A stretch of 61,215 bases of DNA from Shewanella basaltis (GTDB lineage Bacteria > Pseudomonadota > Gammaproteobacteria > Enterobacterales > Shewanellaceae), in the NCBI RefSeq assembly GCF_023283885.1, contig NZ_JAKILA010000027.1, forward strand, positions 1 through 61,215, read 5' to 3'. Shown here piece after piece: positions 60,306 to 61,215 of the stretch. The stretch's first letter is position 1. Each line of letters opens with the position of its first letter. The position numbers and the translations under genes are program-made. The notes below the pieces were generated by a model that was given only the letters and a program-made list of their open reading frames with translations, was not told where the DNA came from and made no database searches.

Positions 60306-60950
60306 ATGCGCATTATTTTATTGGGTGCCCCAGGTGCCGGTAAAGGTACCCAAGCTCAGTTCATTATGGAACAATATGGTATCCCACAAATCTCAACCGG
60401 TGACATGTTGCGTGCAGCCGTTAAAGCTGGCACTCCATTAGGTTTAGAAGCCAAGAAAGTAATGGATGCAGGTCAATTAGTGTCTGACGACCTTATCATT
60501 GGTCTTGTGAAAGAGCGTATTGCTCAAGATGATTGTGTAAAAGGCTTCCTGCTTGATGGTTTCCCTCGCACAATTCCTCAAGCCGATGCAATGGCTGACA
60601 ATGGTATTGAAATCGATCATGTAATCGAAATTGATGTACCAGATGAAGAAATTGTAAAGCGCATGAGCGGACGTCGTGTTCATCCGGGGTCTGGCCGTGT
60701 TTACCATGTTGTGTTTAATCCACCTAAAGTGGAAGGTAAAGATAACGTAACGGGTGAAGATTTGGTGATCCGTCCTGACGACGAAGAAAGCACTGTGCGT
60801 AAGCGTTTAGCTATTTACCACGAACAAACTAAACCTTTAGTCGACTACTATGGCAAGGTTGCCGCACAAGGCCGTACCCATTACAACAAGTTTGATGGTA
60901 CGCAGTCTGTTGCTAAAGTGAGTGAGCAATTGGCTAACGTGTTAAAGTAA
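60306..60950 (+). CDS. adk: adenylate kinase
   Basis: A 214-residue long-form adenylate kinase balancing ATP, ADP and AMP. P-loop GAPGAGKGT (7-15), ISTGDMLRAAVK, DGFPRTIPQADAM and the LID (GRRVHPGSGRVYHVVFNPPK) are canonical. Identical in length to E. coli Adk. Last backbone gene in the window, followed by a terminator. Confidence 0.97.
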   Translation: MRIILLGAPGAGKGTQAQFIMEQYGIPQISTGDMLRAAVKAGTPLGLEAKKVMDAGQLVSDDLIIGLVKERIAQDDCVKGFLLDGFPRTIPQADAMADNGIEIDHVIEIDVPDEEIVKRMSGRRVHPGSGRVYHVVFNPPKVEGKDNVTGEDLVIRPDDEESTVRKRLAIYHEQTKPLVDYYGKVAAQGRTHYNKFDGTQSVAKVSEQLANVLK

Positions 60951-60970
60951 TCCTGGCCTAGCCGTTAAAT

Positions 60971-60997
60971 AAAAACCTGCTGATGCAGGTTTTTTTA
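60971..60997 (+). terminator. terminator of adk
   Basis: Stem AAAACCTGC / GCAGGTTTT with a TGAT loop and a T run, 21 bp after the adk stop. Confidence 0.92.
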
Positions 60998-61029
60998 TGG
61001 CTAAAAATACACTTGTGCAAATGATATTA

Positions 61030-61083
61030 ACCAGCACAAAAATGTGATTATGCATTAGATTGCTTACTTATCCTGATTTGTAT
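61030..61083 (+). repeat. family B repeat, internally deleted remnant
   Basis: The left end (ACCAGCACAAAAATGTGATT) and right end (GCTTACTTATCCTGATTTG) of family B are joined with about 100 bp missing, compared with 9247-9403 and 26049-26205. Confidence 0.65.
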
Positions 61084-61102
61084 GAACAATCCAAAAATAG
61101 GG

Positions 61103-61184
61103 CCTGTTGACCTTTCAAGGTTGTTTTTGCAGCGAATTGTTGGCCATTACTCATATACAAGTGCGCGGCAGAGACTTTGAGGTG
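61103..61184 (+). repeat. dispersed repeat family D, copy 2 (82 bp)
   Basis: Full-length match in layout to 55071-55152, including TTCAAGGTTGTTTTTGCAG and TTGGCCATT. It may continue to the window end. Confidence 0.75.
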
Positions 61185-61215
61185 TAGTTATGCTACATAA
61201 AAAGTCGATAACGCA

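Overview
The window looks like the chromosome of a marine gammaproteobacterium, most likely Shewanella or a close relative. Evidence for this is the moderate GC content, the order trmJ-cysE-iscR-iscS-iscU-iscA-hscB-hscA-fdx, the ybaN-apt-dnaX-ybaB-recR-htpG-cnoX-adk backbone, a VF530-type protein, a YibL homologue, two TonB-dependent receptors and a CstA/LytS/LytT pyruvate-type module. No rRNA, tRNA, CRISPR array, prophage or complete insertion sequence was recognised. The species is inferred from gene content, not from a search.

Layout. 0-2.5 kb: small envelope genes, an SDR oxidoreductase and a TSUP permease, around two inverted copies of a 197-bp MITE. 2.5-7.6 kb: sbcD-sbcC nuclease. 7.8-15 kb: M23 peptidase, MFS permease, GNAT-VOC pair, metallopeptidase, DUF3010 protein, DEAD-box helicase. 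15-20 kb: patatin-like protein, then anaerobic ribonucleotide reductase nrdD-nrdG behind an FNR-type site and a tandem NrdR box pair, then an OYE-family reductase. 20-25.5 kb: a nested repeat mosaic, a Fur-box siderophore receptor, yibL, ribA and an outer-membrane barrel. 25.5-30.2 kb: VF530 protein, short CstA and its LytS/LytT pair. 30.2-32.3 kb: orphan ParA plus a ribbon-helix-helix partner, PilZ protein, PsiE. 32.3-41.5 kb: suhB, trmJ, cysE, the complete isc operon behind two tandem IscR type-1 sites, rimK. 41.6-46 kb: ndk and a second TonB receptor. 46-50 kb: DksA-like zinc-finger protein, dusC and a bufferin/oxazolin-type RiPP cluster. 50-61.2 kb: the recombination/chaperone backbone, interrupted between ybaB and recR by repeats, a gene remnant and a membrane-protein/XRE pair.

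The most notable system is the three-gene RiPP cluster at 47.9-50.0 kb. A secreted precursor carries eight EGKCG motifs in four tandem 21-residue repeats. It is followed by a DUF692/MNIO-type maturase and a DUF2063 partner, with a strong hairpin between precursor and enzyme genes. By homology this makes a copper-binding, oxazolone/thioamide-modified peptide, but the usual DoxX-like gene is missing locally. Several dispersed repeat families also show structure: a MITE with 4-bp target duplications, and a 157-bp element that in both full copies starts exactly one base after the stop codon of an unrelated gene.

Many gene starts were moved downstream from the longest open frame, using ribosome-binding sites, family length and upstream regulatory sites.
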